A stretch of 64,000 nt of DNA from Blastochloris viridis (GTDB taxonomy: Bacteria > Pseudomonadota > Alphaproteobacteria > Rhizobiales > Xanthobacteraceae), in NCBI RefSeq assembly GCF_001402875.1, contig NZ_CP012946.1, forward strand, positions 2,520,001-2,584,000, read 5' to 3'. The position numbers were made by a program, and so were the translations under genes. The notes under the pieces were generated by a model. The model was not told the DNA's origin. It made no database searches and saw nothing but the letters and a program-made list of their open reading frames with translations. Shown one piece after another: positions 45,986 through 54,824 of the stretch. Numbering within the stretch: the stretch's first letter is position 1; every line of letters begins with the position of its first letter.

Positions 45986-46834
45986 CTATGATGCGCCCTT
46001 CAGAATTGCCGCCATTTCATAGCCCTCCCTTGTAATTTGAAAAACCTCCCCTTTATGACTGATGTCATTGATAAATCCATTTTTCTCAAGGTCCCTAAGC
46101 GCACCTTCCCAGGAGGCACGTGAACGAGAGTTATTGCTTTCAATGAATTGCTTTCCATTCGCCTGAATTTCCACGCCTCCTAGAAATTTTAAATACAAAG
46201 CTTGACCAGAACGATCTTCCGAAATTTCAGAAAGAAGCGCCCTTGCTTCTGCAGACATTGCTGGAATCTTATTAAAAATTATATTCGAACCATCACCAGC
46301 AGATTGCTTTGTGATGTCATTTGTATAGATTTTGCTATTTAATTTTGCCGACAGCTGACGCAGGAATTCTTGGGCAAATTCCGATTGGCCGTCATAGTAA
46401 CCTATTAACCCTTTATTCTTCAGTGATCTTTCAAAATTCTTTAATGCAGCGTACTGCCCTGCATCAACGCTTTCCATACGCACAGGCGCAGAAGAGAAAT
46501 AAATCATCGTCGATTTACCTGTTGCGATATGCCTTTCGATCTCCTCAACGGTCCCGCTATCAGCCTCACCTGTTGGTGTCCCCAAACGGGTCCAAAAAAT
46601 CGCGACTAAAATATCTGCCTTATCAAGAATCTGGTCATTCAATACGCTTTGTGCACGACCCCCCATATCAGGATGAGAGTGCGTCTCCCACCCCAGGGGC
46701 TGCAAAATCATTTTGCGCGAAAAAGAATTAATAGCGTTCCACTGAAATATTGCATTTTTTACAATATTTCTCTCAGCTACAACATCACTTGGGGAAGCAA
46801 TCATGACATTATAAACCGTTGCGTTGTATGCCAT
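45986..46834 (-). CDS. DUF4062-like protein (TIR/deoxyribosyltransferase-like fold), foreign gene
   Basis: A 282-aa cytoplasmic protein. Residues 5-170 look like the DUF4062-type domain: VYNVMIASPSDVVAERNIVK, LGWETHSHPDMGG, ADILVAIFWTRLGTPTG, DSGTVEEIERHIATGKSTMIYFSSAPV. The C-terminal 100 residues (MSAEARALLSEISEDRSG...WEGALRDLEKNGFINDISHKGEVFQITREGYEMA) resemble a winged helix. Similar N-terminal domains occur with STAND NTPases and other proteins suspected of antiviral defence; the role here is unproven. The DNA is near 40% GC, against about 65-70% around it, so the gene is probably acquired. It has no partner gene. Confidence 0.75.
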   Translation of the reverse strand: MAYNATVYNVMIASPSDVVAERNIVKNAIFQWNAINSFSRKMILQPLGWETHSHPDMGGRAQSVLNDQILDKADILVAIFWTRLGTPTGEADSGTVEEIERHIATGKSTMIYFSSAPVRMESVDAGQYAALKNFERSLKNKGLIGYYDGQSEFAQEFLRQLSAKLNSKIYTNDITKQSAGDGSNIIFNKIPAMSAEARALLSEISEDRSGQALYLKFLGGVEIQANGKQFIESNNSRSRASWEGALRDLEKNGFINDISHKGEVFQITREGYEMAAILKGAS

Positions 46835-47023
46835 GGTTAGAATTCCTTTTTTTCAAATTCTAGTTTACGAAAATTTCAGGTCAATCAAAAATTGTCTTCC
46901 TCTTTCCCATCCGCGCCCGATCCAGCCGCACCAGGGCGTTGACGCGCCGCCGCCAGCGCGGTGTCCACGCGGTTGAATGGCGTTCGGGCTCCGGCGCAGC
47001 CAAGCACGCCCATCAGCCGCGCT

Positions 47024-47854
47024 TCAGAACAGAATGTCGGCCAGAAAGCGCAGCGACACCAATGTGAGAAACACGCCGAAGGCGATCTCAAGCCGGCGGC
47101 GCGGCAAGCGGTGGGCGAGGCGGGCGCCATAGGGCGCGGCGAGCGTCGCGGTCGGCGCGATCAGGATGACGCCGATCAGCGAGACGAAGCCGAGCGAGAA
47201 CGGCGGCAGCGCTGCCATGTGCGGCCAGCCGGCGATGATGTAGCCGAGCGCGCCGGGCAGCGAGATCAAGACGCCGAGCCCGGACGAGGTCGCCACCGCG
47301 GTGTGGATCGGCTTGTTGTAGAGGGCGAAGACCATGTTGGCCATGGCGCCGCCGCCGACCCCCATCAGGGTCGAGGCGATGCCGATGCCGAAGCCGTAGC
47401 CGCGGAGCGCCGCCGGCCCCGGCAGATCGTCGGCGATGCGCCAGTCGTCGCGGCCGGAGAAGGTCTTGATCACGATGGTGGTCGCCACCGCCACGAACAC
47501 CAGCTTGAGCACCACGGCCGGGGCGTAGGCCGCCACCACGCCGCCCACCACCACCCCGGCCACCACCGGCAGCGCCCACACCTTCAGCACGTCCAGCCGC
47601 ACCGCGCCTTTCTTCAAATGGGCGCGAAACGATTGGATCGAGGTCGGGATGATGATGGCGAGCGAGGAGCCGACCGCAAGGTGCATGCGCACCTCCTCCG
47701 GCACCCCCAGCACCTGGAACACCTGATAGAGCACCGGCACGATGACCGCGCCGCCGCCGACACCGAACAGCCCGGCCATCAGCCCGGTGATGACGCCGGC
47801 CGCGATCAAGGCGGCGGCGAGCACGGCAAGTTCGCCGAGAGGAATATCGATCAT
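47024..47854 (-). CDS. TSUP family permease (TauE/SafE)
   Basis: A 276-aa membrane protein with about eight transmembrane helices in two related halves. Each half has the family's glycine-rich signature: GLMAGLFGVGGGAVIVPVLYQ near the N-terminus and IGIASTLMGVGGGAMANMVF in the second half. Members export sulfite, sulfoacetate or other organosulfur anions, or take up similar anions. The dusA gene lies 13 bases upstream in the same direction, so they may be co-transcribed, without an obvious functional tie. Confidence 0.9.
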   Translation of the reverse strand: MIDIPLGELAVLAAALIAAGVITGLMAGLFGVGGGAVIVPVLYQVFQVLGVPEEVRMHLAVGSSLAIIIPTSIQSFRAHLKKGAVRLDVLKVWALPVVAGVVVGGVVAAYAPAVVLKLVFVAVATTIVIKTFSGRDDWRIADDLPGPAALRGYGFGIGIASTLMGVGGGAMANMVFALYNKPIHTAVATSSGLGVLISLPGALGYIIAGWPHMAALPPFSLGFVSLIGVILIAPTATLAAPYGARLAHRLPRRRLEIAFGVFLTLVSLRFLADILF

Positions 47855-47867
47855 GTCCGAGTTCCGA

Positions 47868-48932
47868 TCAGGCCGCGATGTCGCCGTGACCGCCGGCGGC
47901 GATCTCGGCCAGAGCGGCGCCGATCACCTCGACGCCGGCGCCCGGCTTGGTGGCGCCCTCCGCCAGCATGCGGCGGAAGCGGCGGGCGCCGGGCACGGCA
48001 TGGAAGGCGCCGACCATGTGGCGCGTCACCGCCGACAGCCGGCCGCCGCTGGCGAGGTGGGCCTCGCAATAAGGCACCATGCGCTCGATGGCCTCGGCCA
48101 TGTCCGCCACCGGCGCCGGCTCACCGAACAGCGCGGGGTCGACCTGCAAGAGCCGCCACGGTTCCTGATAGGCAGCCCGGCCCAGCATGACGCCGTCGAC
48201 GTGGTCGAGGTGGCCGCGCGCCGCCTCGATGTCGGCGATGCCGCCATTGAGGATGATCGGAAGGCTCGGGTGGGCCCGCTTCAGGCGATAGACCCGGTCA
48301 TAGTCGAGCGGCGGCACGTCACGGTTCTCACGCGGCGACAGGCCCTGAAGCCAAGCCTTGCGGGCGTGCACGATCAAGGCATCGACCCCGGCGGCCACCG
48401 CCGCCTCGCTGAGCGCGTCAAGCGCCGCCTCCGCGTCCTGTTCGTCGACGCCGATGCGGCACTTCACCGTGACCGGAAGCTTGACGGCGGCCTTCATCGC
48501 CGCGACGCAGTCGCCGACCAACTGTGGCTCGCGCATCAGGCAGGCGCCGAACCGGCCCTCCTGCACCCGGTCGGACGGGCAGCCGACATTGAGGTTGATC
48601 TCGACATAACCGAACGCCTCGGCGATGCGGGCGGCCTCGGCCAGCGCCGTGGGGTCGGAGCCGCCGAGCTGGATCGCAACCGGCTGCTCCTCCGCCGCAA
48701 AGCCGAGCAGGCGCGCCTTGTCGCCGAAGATCACCGCGCCGGTGGTGAGCATCTCGGTATAGAGCAGCGCATGGCGGGTAAGCTGGCGGTGGAAGAACCG
48801 ACAATGGCGATCCGTCAGGTCAAGCATCGGTGCAACGCAGAAGCGCCAGACACTGCAATCGTTGGATATTATGGGATTTTGGCGACCTGAGTCTTCTACT
48901 TCGGCGCCCGTCTCGCCCCGACCAAGTTCCAA
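47868..48932 (-). CDS. dusA: tRNA-dihydrouridine synthase A
   Basis: A 354-aa FMN enzyme that reduces uridines in the tRNA D-loop (positions 20/20a in E. coli DusA). The family motifs are RFCVAPMLDLTDRHCRFF, QLGGSDPTALAEAARIAE, EINLNVGCPSDRVQEGRFGACLM with the catalytic Cys, VHARKAWLQGLSPRENRDVPPLDY, and RHMVGAFHAVPGARRFRRML. The length is slightly greater than E. coli DusA. The start is uncertain: ATG 48932 is the only ATG upstream of the conserved core, and it gives a 30-residue lead-in. Confidence 0.94.
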   Translation of the reverse strand: MELGRGETGAEVEDSGRQNPIISNDCSVWRFCVAPMLDLTDRHCRFFHRQLTRHALLYTEMLTTGAVIFGDKARLLGFAAEEQPVAIQLGGSDPTALAEAARIAEAFGYVEINLNVGCPSDRVQEGRFGACLMREPQLVGDCVAAMKAAVKLPVTVKCRIGVDEQDAEAALDALSEAAVAAGVDALIVHARKAWLQGLSPRENRDVPPLDYDRVYRLKRAHPSLPIILNGGIADIEAARGHLDHVDGVMLGRAAYQEPWRLLQVDPALFGEPAPVADMAEAIERMVPYCEAHLASGGRLSAVTRHMVGAFHAVPGARRFRRMLAEGATKPGAGVEVIGAALAEIAAGGHGDIAA

Positions 48933-49242
48933 CGATTATCTCCCGTTTCCGTGTCGCACACAGCGCAACCGCCCGCCCGCGCCGGCGGCCAAGCGCCGGC
49001 CCGCGACGCGCCGGACCTCTTATCAGGCGAGACGGCGCGAGCGTCTACCGTGAGACAGGCCGGCAACACGCTCGTGATCGCCCCGGCGCTCACCGCGCCG
49101 GCGCCTCTGGCACCCGTCATCGCCACCGCATCCGGCGCCAGCCCAACAAATCCTATCGACGGAACCGGGTTGGTATGGATGAATTGGAGTCGGCCGCCCG
49201 GTTCCATGACGACACCAGAAATGACGTTAGGAGCATGAAACG
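48933..49242. other. Intergenic region dusA-membrane protein gene
   Basis: 310 bases between divergent genes. It holds both promoters; short frames are not supported by ribosome sites. Nothing else was recognised. Confidence 0.3.
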
Positions 49243-49818
49243 ATGACCGCCGAGCAATCCAACGCCAACCCTGCTCATTCGCGGTTTCACCCGCGCCCGT
49301 TCCTTATGAGAGAATGGCCGTACCTGCTGATTTTGCTCTTTGGTCTGTTTGGCGTCGCCTACACGAGTATTTCCCAAACACCGATGCGGGGATATTGGAT
49401 CGCGCTCACCCCTTTCATCGGACTCGTTTGCATCATCATCCGGTGGCGCGACGCCGCGGACCGCGACGAACGGCTGCACCTCGTTTGGACGCAGTGCCTG
49501 CATTGGGTTGCGGTGCTGCTGTCCATGCAGCTGTTGTTCATCGCCGATGTCGCTCGGATGATGAATTCTGATGCCAGCGCCCTTTCTGTTCTGACGTTGC
49601 TCGGCCTCGGAACGTTTCTAGCTGGCGTCCATATCGGATCCTGGCGAATCTGCCTGGTCGGCGTCATTCTCGGCGCCGGTGTGCCGGAGATCGCATGGCT
49701 GGAGCAGTCCGCCTTGTTTCTTCTCTTGGTCGTTGTCGTCTTGGTCGGAATCGTCGCCCCGATCATCTGGCACAGCACCCACAATTTCTGGCATCATACG
49801 CCCCGCGCGAAGCCCTGA
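49243..49818 (+). CDS. Unknown integral membrane protein
   Basis: A 191-aa protein with five likely transmembrane helices (about 25-42, 48-67, 80-102, 112-135 and 150-175). I recognise no family. The N-terminus (residues 1-22) is polar, and the C-terminus HSTHNFWHHTPRAKP is His-rich. The start at 49243 has GGAGC upstream. The codon use looks somewhat less GC-extreme than in its neighbours. It is followed directly by repeat copy D. No neighbour suggests a function. Confidence 0.72.
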   Translation: MTAEQSNANPAHSRFHPRPFLMREWPYLLILLFGLFGVAYTSISQTPMRGYWIALTPFIGLVCIIIRWRDAADRDERLHLVWTQCLHWVAVLLSMQLLFIADVARMMNSDASALSVLTLLGLGTFLAGVHIGSWRICLVGVILGAGVPEIAWLEQSALFLLLVVVVLVGIVAPIIWHSTHNFWHHTPRAKP

Positions 49819-49846
49819 ATTGCCAGTCGGCGCTGGGTCGGACTCA

Positions 49847-50031
49847 GAGGCCCTGAAGGCTGACCTTTCTCAGCCTCATGGTGAGGAGGCGGCAAAAGCA
49901 GCCGTCTCGAACCATGGGGCCGACCCCAACTCCAAAGTCGCCTCATCCTTCGAGACGCCCGCTTTCACGGGTTCCTCAGGATGAAGCGAGCCGGCGTCGG
50001 CGGAAGGTCACTCAAAGGCCGCGGGCATGAC
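49847..50031 (+). repeat. Dispersed double-hairpin repeat, copy D
   Basis: GAGGCCCTGAAGGCTGACC through CTCAAAGGCCGCGGGCATGAC. It is the cleanest copy: hairpin 1 CCTCATGGTGAGGAGGC...GCCGTCTCGAACCATGGGG, hairpin 2 CATCCTTCGAGACGCCCGC...GGGTTCCTCAGGATGA. It lies between convergent genes. Confidence 0.85.
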
Positions 50032-50067
50032 AAGGACAATCCCGGCATAGCCTTCTGGAATCAGCGA

Positions 50068-51219
50068 TTACATCGACCCGTCATCAGGTCTACCCGATGC
50101 CGACGTTTGAGGATCTGCCGCCACCGGCTTCGCGATATAAAAGGAACTCGCATAATATTGCTTCAATGCGAAGCGCACGATCACGCCGATCGCTGCCGCC
50201 AGCGGCACGGCAATCAACAGGCCGACGAACCCGAACAGATTGCCGAACCCGAACAGCGCGAACATGACCCAGACCGGGTTCAGGTCGACCCGCCGGCCAA
50301 CCAAGACCGGCGAGAGCAGATAGTCCGCGATGGTCTGGCCGACCAAAAAGATCGCGGGAACGGCCAGGATCAAGGTCCAGTCCGGCCAGAACTGCGCGAT
50401 CGCCACGCAGGTGGACACGACCAGCCCGGTCAACGACCCCAAGTAGGGGATGAAGCCGATCAGGCCTGCTGCCGCCCCGATCAGAACACCATGGTTGAGA
50501 CCAAGGATCGACAGCGCCGTGGCATAGAACGCCGCCATGATAAGACACAGCGCGCCGTTTCCGAGCACGAAGCCGCCAACCTTCTGGTCGATCTCGGCGG
50601 CGAGCGCCCGGACGGTGTCGCGCTGGGCCGGCGGCACCCAATTGTCGATGACCGCTTTGATTTTGCGCCAGTCATAGACGAGGTAACAGGTCACGATCGG
50701 GGTCACGATCGCGAGGGACAACACCGAGATCAGTTCTTGTCCGCCGGACCACGCCGAGCGCAACACTTCGCCCAGCCAGTTGTTCGTCAACTTCATCAAA
50801 TCGCTGATGGATGACTCGGCGTAGCCGAGGCCTTCTCCGACGATCTTGCTCAGCCACGGTCGGCTCGGATCGGTCGCCAATCCCTGCATTTGCTTGATGT
50901 ACAGGGGAAAATTGTCGACGAAATAGACGAGCTCACTGACGATGATCGGGCCGGTCAGAGCAAACAGGATGATAAATCCGGCAAGAAAACTGAAGACAAG
51001 CGCCAGCGTGGCGATAAGCCGGTTCAAGCCCAGCCGCTCCAACCACGTGGCCAGAGGGTCGAGCAAATAGGCCAACGCCGCACCGGCGACGAACGGCAGC
51101 AGCACCTCGCGCAACAGCACAACAACGCACGTGAGCGCCGCGAGCACTGCAATCCAAAAAGCGATCGGCCTTGCGAGGGTCACGTAAGTAGTATGCCGAC
51201 ACCGCTCGCCCCAAGTCAA
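50068..51219 (-). CDS. AI-2E family transporter (PerM-like)
   Basis: A 383-aa integral membrane protein. The family landmarks are an N-terminal pair of helices with LLPFVAGAALAYLLDPLATWLERLGLNR, a long cytoplasmic or amphipathic middle, and the conserved C-terminal GLIGFIPYLGSLTGL and DYLLSPVLVGRRVDLNPVWVMFALFGFGNLFGFVGLLIAVPLAA. Relatives export autoinducer-2 (TqsA) or act as sodium/proton antiporters. It follows the decarboxylase operon by 124 bases in the same direction. A Na+/H+ antiporter role would make sense beside a sodium-pumping enzyme, but this is inference. The start could be GTG 51183. Confidence 0.87.
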   Translation of the reverse strand: MTWGERCRHTTYVTLARPIAFWIAVLAALTCVVVLLREVLLPFVAGAALAYLLDPLATWLERLGLNRLIATLALVFSFLAGFIILFALTGPIIVSELVYFVDNFPLYIKQMQGLATDPSRPWLSKIVGEGLGYAESSISDLMKLTNNWLGEVLRSAWSGGQELISVLSLAIVTPIVTCYLVYDWRKIKAVIDNWVPPAQRDTVRALAAEIDQKVGGFVLGNGALCLIMAAFYATALSILGLNHGVLIGAAAGLIGFIPYLGSLTGLVVSTCVAIAQFWPDWTLILAVPAIFLVGQTIADYLLSPVLVGRRVDLNPVWVMFALFGFGNLFGFVGLLIAVPLAAAIGVIVRFALKQYYASSFYIAKPVAADPQTSASGRPDDGSM

Positions 51220-51343
51220 ATATCACCGGGGTCGGCCGCGCCGGGCCGGAGCACGGACGCCCCACAATCCACGGGACGGCGGCAGCGTCACGCCGCCGTC
51301 CCGAGCCGTGAGGCCAGAGGTCAGGCGCGTCGCGGCGCCAGCG

Positions 51344-52555
51344 TCACGTCCCCCTGAGCAGGCTGATCAGGATGCCGGCGAACACCGCGCTGGTGATGAC
51401 GCCGCTGATGTTGGCGCCCAGCGCGTGCGGCAGGATGATGGCGTTGGGATTGTCGTGGCTGACGATCTTCTGCGCCACCTTGGCGGTGGTCGGCACGCAC
51501 GACACCGCGGCAATGCCGATCACCGGATTGTATTTGCCGCCGGTGAGCCAATAGAGCACGTAGCCGCCAAGCAGGCCGCCGATCGCGGAGAACGTCAGCG
51601 CCAGGATGCCGAGAATGAGCAGGATCAGCACCTTGGGGTCGAGGATGGTGTTCGCCTCGCACAGCACGCCCAGCACAAGGCCGAGGAAGAAGGTGGCGCC
51701 GTACAGCACCTGGTTGGAGAACAGGTCGTAGAAATAGGTCAGCCCGCTCTCGCGAATGATGACGCCGAGGAACAGGCTGAGAAACAGCGGCGCCGCCACC
51801 GGGAACAGCAGCGAGAACAGCACGCAGGCGAGAACGGCGAACACCATCTTCTCGCTGCTGGAGATCGGCCGCAAATTCTCGGTCGGCATCTGGATGGCGC
51901 GCAGCCGCGCCGGCACCAGCGCCCGCACGATGTAAGGATAGCCGCCATAGGTGAGGCCGAGATAGAGATAGCCGACCACGGTGATGGCGACGAAGATCTC
52001 CGGCGCCAGGATCAGCGAGGCGAACAGCACCATCGGCCCGTCGGCGCCGCCGATGGTGGCGGTCGCCGCGGCCTGGTTGAGCGGCAGCCCGAGCATGACG
52101 CCGATCGGCAGCGTGACCAGGGTGCCGAGTTCGGCGCACACCGCCAAAAACATGCTGCGGAACGGCCGCTGCATCACGTAGCCGACATCGAGCAGCGTGC
52201 CGATGCCGAGGAAGACGAGGCAGGCGATCAGGCCGTTCGAGAACATCAAGGTGTAGATCGGCTGCAGCCAATCGATCTGCAGGATGTTGACGACGGCGTC
52301 GGTGCCGCTCGCCAGCGGATCGAGAAACAGCGTGCCGGTCTTGCCGTCCTGGAGAAACATCACGCCGGCATTGACCGTCGCCATGCCAAGGCCCATCGGC
52401 ACCATCAGCAAGGCTTCGAGCACGCCCTTGTGGCCGAGATAGACCAGCGTGATGCCGAGGAAGATCAGGAACACCCGTCCGACCAGGATGTGCGGCTCGG
52501 CCGCGGCGAGCGTCGCAATGCCCTGGAACAGGTCGAGGACCGAGATGTCGAGCAT
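51344..52555 (-). CDS. oadB: OadB-type decarboxylase ion-pump subunit, copy 2
   Basis: A 403-aa membrane protein of the oxaloacetate/methylmalonyl-CoA decarboxylase beta-subunit family, with nine or so helices. It keeps the key aspartate in TIGGADGPMVLFA (OadB Asp203 region) and the ion-channel helix motif GANISGVITSAVFAGI near the C-terminus. It also keeps the asparagine and glycine of the Na+ path. In this family decarboxylation of carboxybiotin drives export of Na+. The start at 52555 is set by AAGGAG 9 bases upstream. It is the last gene of the operon and is clearly a paralogue, not a duplicate, of the OadB at 52997-54229. Confidence 0.92.
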   Translation of the reverse strand: MLDISVLDLFQGIATLAAAEPHILVGRVFLIFLGITLVYLGHKGVLEALLMVPMGLGMATVNAGVMFLQDGKTGTLFLDPLASGTDAVVNILQIDWLQPIYTLMFSNGLIACLVFLGIGTLLDVGYVMQRPFRSMFLAVCAELGTLVTLPIGVMLGLPLNQAAATATIGGADGPMVLFASLILAPEIFVAITVVGYLYLGLTYGGYPYIVRALVPARLRAIQMPTENLRPISSSEKMVFAVLACVLFSLLFPVAAPLFLSLFLGVIIRESGLTYFYDLFSNQVLYGATFFLGLVLGVLCEANTILDPKVLILLILGILALTFSAIGGLLGGYVLYWLTGGKYNPVIGIAAVSCVPTTAKVAQKIVSHDNPNAIILPHALGANISGVITSAVFAGILISLLRGT

Positions 52556-52587
52556 GGCAGCGGCTCCTTGGCGGGGTAACGGGCGCG

Positions 52588-52923
52588 TCAGCGGCGGGGG
52601 GCGTGCGAGGCGTGGTGGCGGGTGCGCGACTCGCGTGCCCAGTCCTGGCCGGATTGGGCGGCGCCGAGATGGATGATGCGGTGGCGCGGCAGCATGACGT
52701 GCACCGCGGCGGTGATGGCCGCCACCACCGCGGCGCGGTCGTCCTGCACCGGCATGGCGAAATCCGGCGGCGGCGCGACCTTCTTGCGCTGGCTGCGGGC
52801 CAGCACGGCGACGATGGCGCTGATGATGCCGGCGCACAGCGCGCTGATGGCGGCCATCAGCACGAACGCGACCCCCACGGTCTGGAGCGCGAGAAACGTC
52901 GCCTCGCCCATGCCCTCGCCCAT
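52588..52923 (-). CDS. oadG: OadG-type gamma/delta subunit, copy 2
   Basis: A 111-aa single-pass protein: one helix (VGVAFVLMAAISALCAGIISAIVAVLA), a short Pro linker, then a C-terminal domain ending HRIIHLGAAQSGQDWARESRTRHHASH. The C-terminal pattern H-R-x-I-x-x-G...WA-x-E-x-R-x-x-x-HASH is shared with the OadG-like protein at 54825-55172, so the two are paralogues. OadG anchors the carboxyltransferase to the membrane pump and binds a metal ion through its C-terminal histidines. Starts at 52962 or 52911 are also possible. Confidence 0.8.
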   Translation of the reverse strand: MGEGMGEATFLALQTVGVAFVLMAAISALCAGIISAIVAVLARSQRKKVAPPPDFAMPVQDDRAAVVAAITAAVHVMLPRHRIIHLGAAQSGQDWARESRTRHHASHAPRR

Positions 52924-52996
52924 ACAAGCCTCCGGGTTGGCGGCGCCGGCCTCATCCGGCACGCAGCAGAAAGGGTGTCGCCGGCGGCAGAACCCG

Positions 52997-54229
52997 TCAA
53001 TTCCCGGCGAGTGAATGAACCAGCGCCAGCATCACCGCCGCTGCCGCCACCGAGCCGATCTGGCCGCCGGTATTGGCGCCCATCGCGTGCATCAGCAGGT
53101 GGTTCTGGCGGTCGTGCTTCTGGCCCTCGACCTGCACCACCCGCGCCGCCATCGGATAAGCCGAAATGCCGGCGGCGCCGAGCAGCGGGTTGATGCGCCC
53201 GCCCGAAAACAGGCACATCAGCTTGCCGAAGGTGACGCCCGCCACGGTATCGAGGCAGATGGCGAAAAAGCCCAGCCCGAAGATGGCGAGCGTCGACAGG
53301 CGCAGGAAATTCTCGGCCGCCATGGTGGCGCCGATGGCAAGGCCGAGAAACAGCGTGGTGATGGAGAGGATCTCGTTCTGCGACGCCTTGACCAGACGGC
53401 TGACCACGCCGCACTCGCGCAGGAAATTGCCGAGCATGATCGCGCCCATCAGCGGCAGGCCCTTGGGTGCGATCAGGCCGGTGATGACGGTGGCGACGAT
53501 CGGAAACACCAGCCGCGCCGCCGGCGACACCGAGTTCTTCAGCTCCGGCATGCGGATGCGGCGCTCCCTGTCGGTGGTCAGCGCCCGCATGATCGGCGGC
53601 TGGATGATCGGCACCAGCGCCATGTAGGAATAGGCCGCCACCGACACCGGGCCAAGCAGCTCGGGCGCGTAGCGCGAGGCGACATAGATCGCGGTCGGCC
53701 CGTCGCAAGCGCCGATGATGGCGATGCTCATCGCCTGCAACTCGGAGAAGCCGACCGCTAAGGCCAGCAGCAGCGTGACGAACACGCCGCACTGGCCGGC
53801 CGCGCCAAGCAGCAGGATCTTCGGATTGGCGAGCAGCGGGGTGAAATCGGTCATCGCGCCGATGCCGATGAAGATCAACAGCGGGAACAGCTCGTTGGCG
53901 ACGCCGAACTGAAAGAGCGTGCGCAGAAAGCCGGTCTCGGTCTGCGCCATCTCCTTGGCGGCGTCCGGCACGAGGTCGAGCAGCTGCAGGGTCTGGCGGG
54001 TGGCGGGCTCCAGGCCCTGCTGCATCAACTCGCTGTAGGGAATATTGACCAACAGGCAGCCGAAGCCGATCGGCACCAGCAGCAGCGGCTCGACATTCCG
54101 CTTCGCGCCGAGATAGATCAGCGTGGCGCCAACCGCCATCATCGCGAGGTTCTTCAGGCCGGCCAGCGTCAGCAGCGCCTGGACACCGACGGTCAGCCCC
54201 GCGAGGCCGTCGAGAATGGCGCCGAGCAT
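52997..54229 (-). CDS. oadB: OadB-type decarboxylase ion-pump subunit, copy 1
   Basis: A 410-aa membrane protein. The first helix pair has NLAMMAVGATLIYLGAKRNVEPLLLVPIGFGCLLVNIP. The key aspartate lies in AIIGACDGPTAIYVA, and the C-terminal channel motif reads GANTGGQIGSVAAAAVML. It differs from copy 2 in both motifs (ACDGPT against GADGPM, NTGGQIGS against NISGVITS), so the two pumps are long-diverged. The start at 54229 (MLGAILDGL) is 13 bases after the stop of the 45-aa gene. Confidence 0.92.
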   Translation of the reverse strand: MLGAILDGLAGLTVGVQALLTLAGLKNLAMMAVGATLIYLGAKRNVEPLLLVPIGFGCLLVNIPYSELMQQGLEPATRQTLQLLDLVPDAAKEMAQTETGFLRTLFQFGVANELFPLLIFIGIGAMTDFTPLLANPKILLLGAAGQCGVFVTLLLALAVGFSELQAMSIAIIGACDGPTAIYVASRYAPELLGPVSVAAYSYMALVPIIQPPIMRALTTDRERRIRMPELKNSVSPAARLVFPIVATVITGLIAPKGLPLMGAIMLGNFLRECGVVSRLVKASQNEILSITTLFLGLAIGATMAAENFLRLSTLAIFGLGFFAICLDTVAGVTFGKLMCLFSGGRINPLLGAAGISAYPMAARVVQVEGQKHDRQNHLLMHAMGANTGGQIGSVAAAAVMLALVHSLAGN

Positions 54230-54242
54230 CACCCCTCCCCGC

Positions 54243-54380
54243 TCACCGTGACCCGTCATCGGTGGATACGGGGAAGATCCGCTTCAACAGGCTGATGGAG
54301 CCGACCAGCACCGCCAGCATGAGGAAGGTGCCGGCGACGCCGCCGACCATCATCACCAACCCGAACGACCATTTGTCCAT
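54243..54380 (-). CDS. 45-aa single-helix protein in the decarboxylase operon
   Basis: A short frame, easy to miss. It begins MDKWSFGLVMMVGGVAGTFL, continues as a second hydrophobic stretch (MLAVLVGSISLLKRIF) and ends PVSTDDGSR. It has one transmembrane helix followed by a positive patch, the shape of the short OadG forms and of the small MmdD/MmdE-type subunits of sodium-pump decarboxylases. It lies 24 bases after the biotin carrier gene and 13 bases before oadB copy 1. The operon position and tight spacing support it as a real gene. Confidence 0.72.
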   Translation of the reverse strand: MDKWSFGLVMMVGGVAGTFLMLAVLVGSISLLKRIFPVSTDDGSR

Positions 54381-54404
54381 GCTGCCCCCGACCGCTGGCG
54401 CCGT

Positions 54405-54791
54405 TCAGGAAATCGTCACCAGCGGCTGGCCGCTGTCGACGGCATCGCCGGCGTTGACCAGCACCTCGGTCACGGTGCCGCCCTTGAAGGCGAAGATCGA
54501 GGTCTTCATCTTCATCGCCTCGAGCACGCAGATTTCCTGATCGGCCACCACGGTGTCGCCTGGCTTGACCGCGACCGACACCACCACGCCGGCCAGCGGC
54601 GCGCGCTGGGCCTCGCCCGCGCCGGAAAATGCCGCCGGCGCGGGCGCCGGCCCGGCCGACACCACCGGGCCGGCCATCGCCACCGGCGCGGACGGCGGAG
54701 CGTACGGCGCGGCGGGCTGTTCCCCGGTCACCTCCTCGACGAGAACGTCGTAGGCCTTGCCGTCGACGGTGATGCGAAGATGTCTGATCAT
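54405..54791 (-). CDS. Biotin carboxyl carrier protein of the decarboxylase
   Basis: A 128-aa protein: an N-terminal domain (1-27, MIRHLRITVDGKAYDVLVEE), an Ala/Pro-rich flexible linker (28-60), and a biotinyl domain (61-128) with the biotinylated lysine in VLEAMKMKT. It carries the carboxyl group from the carboxyltransferase to the membrane pump. The length and layout match MmdC/GcdC type carriers. No biotin carboxylase gene is present in the operon, in line with a decarboxylase. Confidence 0.93.
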   Translation of the reverse strand: MIRHLRITVDGKAYDVLVEEVTGEQPAAPYAPPSAPVAMAGPVVSAGPAPAPAAFSGAGEAQRAPLAGVVVSVAVKPGDTVVADQEICVLEAMKMKTSIFAFKGGTVTEVLVNAGDAVDSGQPLVTIS

Positions 54792-54824
54792 GATCGTTTC
54801 CTTGAAGGCGCGAGCACGGACCGG

